DNA from: Deltaproteobacteria bacterium
GTDB lineage: Bacteria > Desulfobacterota > DSM-4660 > Desulfatiglandales > B25-G16
Length of the DNA stretch: 15,627 nt
Direction: 5' to 3'
NCBI GenBank assembly: GCA_020355145.1
Contig: CP070660.1
Location: 405,159 to 420,785, forward strand
The notes beneath the pieces were generated by a model. It was given only the letters and a program-made list of their open reading frames with translations. It was not told the DNA's origin and ran no database searches. The position numbers and the translations under genes were made by a program. Shown piece after piece: positions 14,749-15,627 of the stretch (positions within the stretch are counted from its first letter, which is position 1; each line of letters starts with the position of its first letter).

Positions 14749-14857
14749 TCAAGAAACTGGCGCAGGCTTTACTTTATCACTAAGAACTTTTTTATGGGAA
14801 GGAGTATAGGGAAAAGAAGATAGTGTGTCAAGCAATGGGAGGTTACAGAATCTCCAA

Positions 14858-14985
14858 AATCCACTGATCAAGACATCTTCGCCATCCCTCGGAGTCTTAT
14901 TAATGATTTCCAAAAGGGATTCAATCACCTGTGCTGGTTTTGGAAAGGCCCAAAGGGAATATCGTTGACCATTTATCTCATTTAA
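14858..14985 (-). pseudogene. Broken HU/IHF-family DNA-bending protein gene
   Basis: The minus strand reads QVIESLLEIINKTPRDGEDV then LISGFWRFC, which closely follows the HU/IHF core helix and arm entry (typically VESLLEIIKxTLExGEDVLISGFGKFC). The preceding LGLSKTSTG, expected just before it in this family, is in another frame, and a stop interrupts further upstream. After FC the sequence turns into unrelated residues (NLPLLDTLSSFP) with no arm or C-terminal helix. Only about 40 of roughly 95 residues remain. It is a frameshifted, truncated relic; an 80-codon open frame (14749-14991) covers it but is not a plausible protein. Confidence 0.6.
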
Positions 14986-15174
14986 GGACATTATATCATC
15001 TTATACAGAGACTTTCTGGTCTTTTTAAAAGGACAACTATCCAGAAGATGGAAGGAACTAGGTGAACCTGAGCGTGAGACCATAAGAAATCTTTCTAGAG
15101 AGATAAAAGAAGATTCTCACATGGCAAAAAGAAAGGGGTTAATCCCGCCGGTGATAGCGGGACTAACCCCTTGA
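14986..15174 (+). pseudogene. Start-less open frame, possible gene tail
   Basis: The plus strand is open for 62 codons without a start codon and reads like a charged helical protein end (FLKGQLSRRWKELGEPERET, then IRNLSREIKEDSHMAKRKG). It is preceded by a TAA and ends inside the terminator hairpin. I do not recognise the family. It may be the remnant of an island gene or chance. Confidence 0.25.
15122..15170 (-). terminator. Rho-independent terminator downstream of the tRNA-Arg 3' half
   Basis: GGGGTTAATCCCGC (15135-15148) pairs with GCGGGACTAACCCC (15157-15170) over 14 bp with a single mismatch and an eight-base loop. On the minus strand it is followed by TTTCTTTTT. It lies ten bases beyond the CCA of the tRNA-Arg fragment on the same strand, exactly where a tRNA terminator would sit. 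Confidence 0.8.
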
Positions 15175-15180
15175 AATTAC

Positions 15181-15225
15181 TGGTGCGCCCAGCAGGATTC
15201 GAACCTGCGACCTACGGATTCGTAG
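15181..15225 (-). repeat. 3' half of tRNA-Arg(ACG), displaced attachment-site copy
   Basis: On minus the sequence runs CTACGAATCCGTAGGTC, GCAGGTTCGAATCCTGC and TGGGCGCACCA: anticodon loop CTACGAA (anticodon ACG), the 3' anticodon strand, a normal variable loop, a perfect T-arm, the 3' acceptor strand and CCA. The bases upstream (27-31 equivalents and beyond) do not pair with it, and no 5' acceptor GCGCCCA or D-arm follows, so the tRNA is cut at the anticodon loop. That is a usual crossover site of tyrosine recombinases. The correct downstream terminator suggests this is the native 3' end pushed off its 5' half by an insertion. Confidence 0.85.
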
Positions 15226-15251
15226 TGCTTTTAATACATTTTTCCGTGATA

Positions 15252-15283
15252 GGGGAAGAGCCTTACTACTTGGGCTTTTCCCC
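15252..15283. other. Stem-loop next to the tRNA-Arg fragment
   Basis: GGGGAAGAGCC (15252-15262) can pair with GGCTTTTCCCC (15273-15283), 11 bp with one G.T, around a ten-base loop. It is followed by TTGTTT on plus, so it might be a weak plus-strand terminator or an integrase-binding arm. Its role is unknown. Confidence 0.4.
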
Positions 15284-15411
15284 TTGTTTATCAAGGGCTT
15301 GACCTGTTTTTGAACTTTTGATATTGTTAGGTTACGAATTACTTTGTTTGACCTTGATGGTGACAAAATGGTTACAATTTGAAAGGATAGGCAAACAAAA
15401 ACCAAAATTCA

Positions 15412-15484
15412 GGCCCTGGAGCTTCTCACAATCGTGAGGTTGTGAGGCGGTTTGTAAGTATCCCGTACGAAGAGCTCCGGGGCC
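15412..15484. other. Large structured hairpin, possible RNA element
   Basis: GGCCCTGGAGCT (15412-15423) pairs with AGCTCCGGGGCC (15473-15484) over 12 positions with only one T.G pair. Inside is a perfect 7-bp hairpin CTCACAA / TTGTGAG (15425-15431, 15440-15446) and about 26 unpaired bases. It resembles no RNA family I recognise. The loop is too large for a normal terminator. Confidence 0.45.
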
Positions 15485-15627
15485 TCTTTATTCATGAAGG
15501 GAAAACTTAGAGAGGATAAATCACTCAAGACAAGAAATCCCAGCACGGGAGGGATGACATAGAGTGCCCACTTACGGGTGGTAGGAAGCCTAACTGAAAA
15601 ATGGCGATTTCAATTCTTTTCGATGTA
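15485..15627. other. Unassigned sequence to window end
   Basis: No gene, tRNA or repeat could be recognised. By its position beyond the tRNA-Arg 3' half it probably belongs to the inserted element. Confidence 0.3.

Noticed and set aside
14749..14991. 80-codon minus frame as an intact small protein
   Set aside because: Only about 30 residues match HU/IHF, both ends are unrelated and there is a frame break, so it was listed as a pseudogene.
15163..15405. 80-codon minus frame ending in RRSQVRILLGAP
   Set aside because: RRSQVRILLGAP is the familiar translation of a tRNA T-arm and acceptor; the frame runs through the tRNA-Arg fragment and is not a gene.
15540..15627. Possible 5' end of a group II intron (GAGTGCCC...GGTAGGAAGCC)
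   Set aside because: The match to the GUGYG start is poor, no reverse transcriptase or domain V is visible, and the window ends. It was not strong enough to call.
1..15627. CRISPR arrays, rRNA genes, riboswitches
   Set aside because: No regular spaced repeats, rRNA segments or recognisable riboswitch cores were seen on either strand.

Overview
The window reads as bacterial chromosome, roughly 40-45% GC by eye. The gene set suggests an anaerobic Desulfobacterota-like (deltaproteobacterial) organism: an IspH-UbiA fusion, a DUF3842 protein, a short HU/IHF fragment of deltaproteobacterial type, a geranylgeranyl-reductase-family flavoprotein and a small iron-sulfur protein of the epoxyqueuosine-reductase type. 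This placement is inference from family resemblance. The parAB genes with a perfect 16-bp parS site beside parA suggest a chromosomal, probably origin-proximal, segment.

Layout. Positions 1-690 (minus strand) hold an excisionase-like HTH gene, a protein consisting only of the RadC N-terminal domain, and the first codons of a possible SIS-domain protein. A near-perfect AT-rich palindrome lies in the HTH promoter. Positions 850-1132 (plus) hold two tandem tRNA-Ser genes (UGA and GCU) behind a clear sigma70-type promoter. Positions 1133-1662 contain decayed coding sequence: a multiply frameshifted gene remnant on minus and a 26-codon flavoprotein-like scrap on plus. Next come a geranylgeranyl reductase family gene (plus) and, convergent to it, a 769-residue fusion of cysteine synthase with a cysteinyl-tRNA-synthetase-like module (minus). 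A two-gene macro-domain/Fe-S operon follows on minus. It is divergent from a tight plus-strand run dus - ispH::ubiA - glycosyltransferase. Then come DUF3842 (minus), plsY (plus) and parB-parA (minus), with the ends of plsY and parB overlapping antisense.

Positions 13050-15627 are a recombination zone. Two 3' halves of a tRNA-Arg(ACG)-like gene in the same orientation (13339-13383, degenerate; 15181-15225, well preserved) bracket about 1.8 kb. That segment contains a 270-bp foldback MITE, an SDR dehydrogenase gene that looks more GC-rich than its neighbours, and a broken HU/IHF gene. This is what is left when integrases repeatedly use a tRNA gene as attachment site.

How the genes fit together. 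IspH makes IPP/DMAPP and the fused UbiA-like domain would consume a polyprenyl diphosphate, while the nearby flavoprotein belongs to a family that saturates isoprenoid chains; together they hint at quinone or lipid isoprenoid metabolism. PlsY starts phospholipid synthesis. The most unusual gene is the CysK-CysS fusion. Its synthetase half keeps the zinc/cysteine-binding residues but has lost both ATP-binding signatures (HIGH became DIAN, KMSKS became VPEIP), so it is unlikely to be an ordinary aminoacyl-tRNA synthetase.
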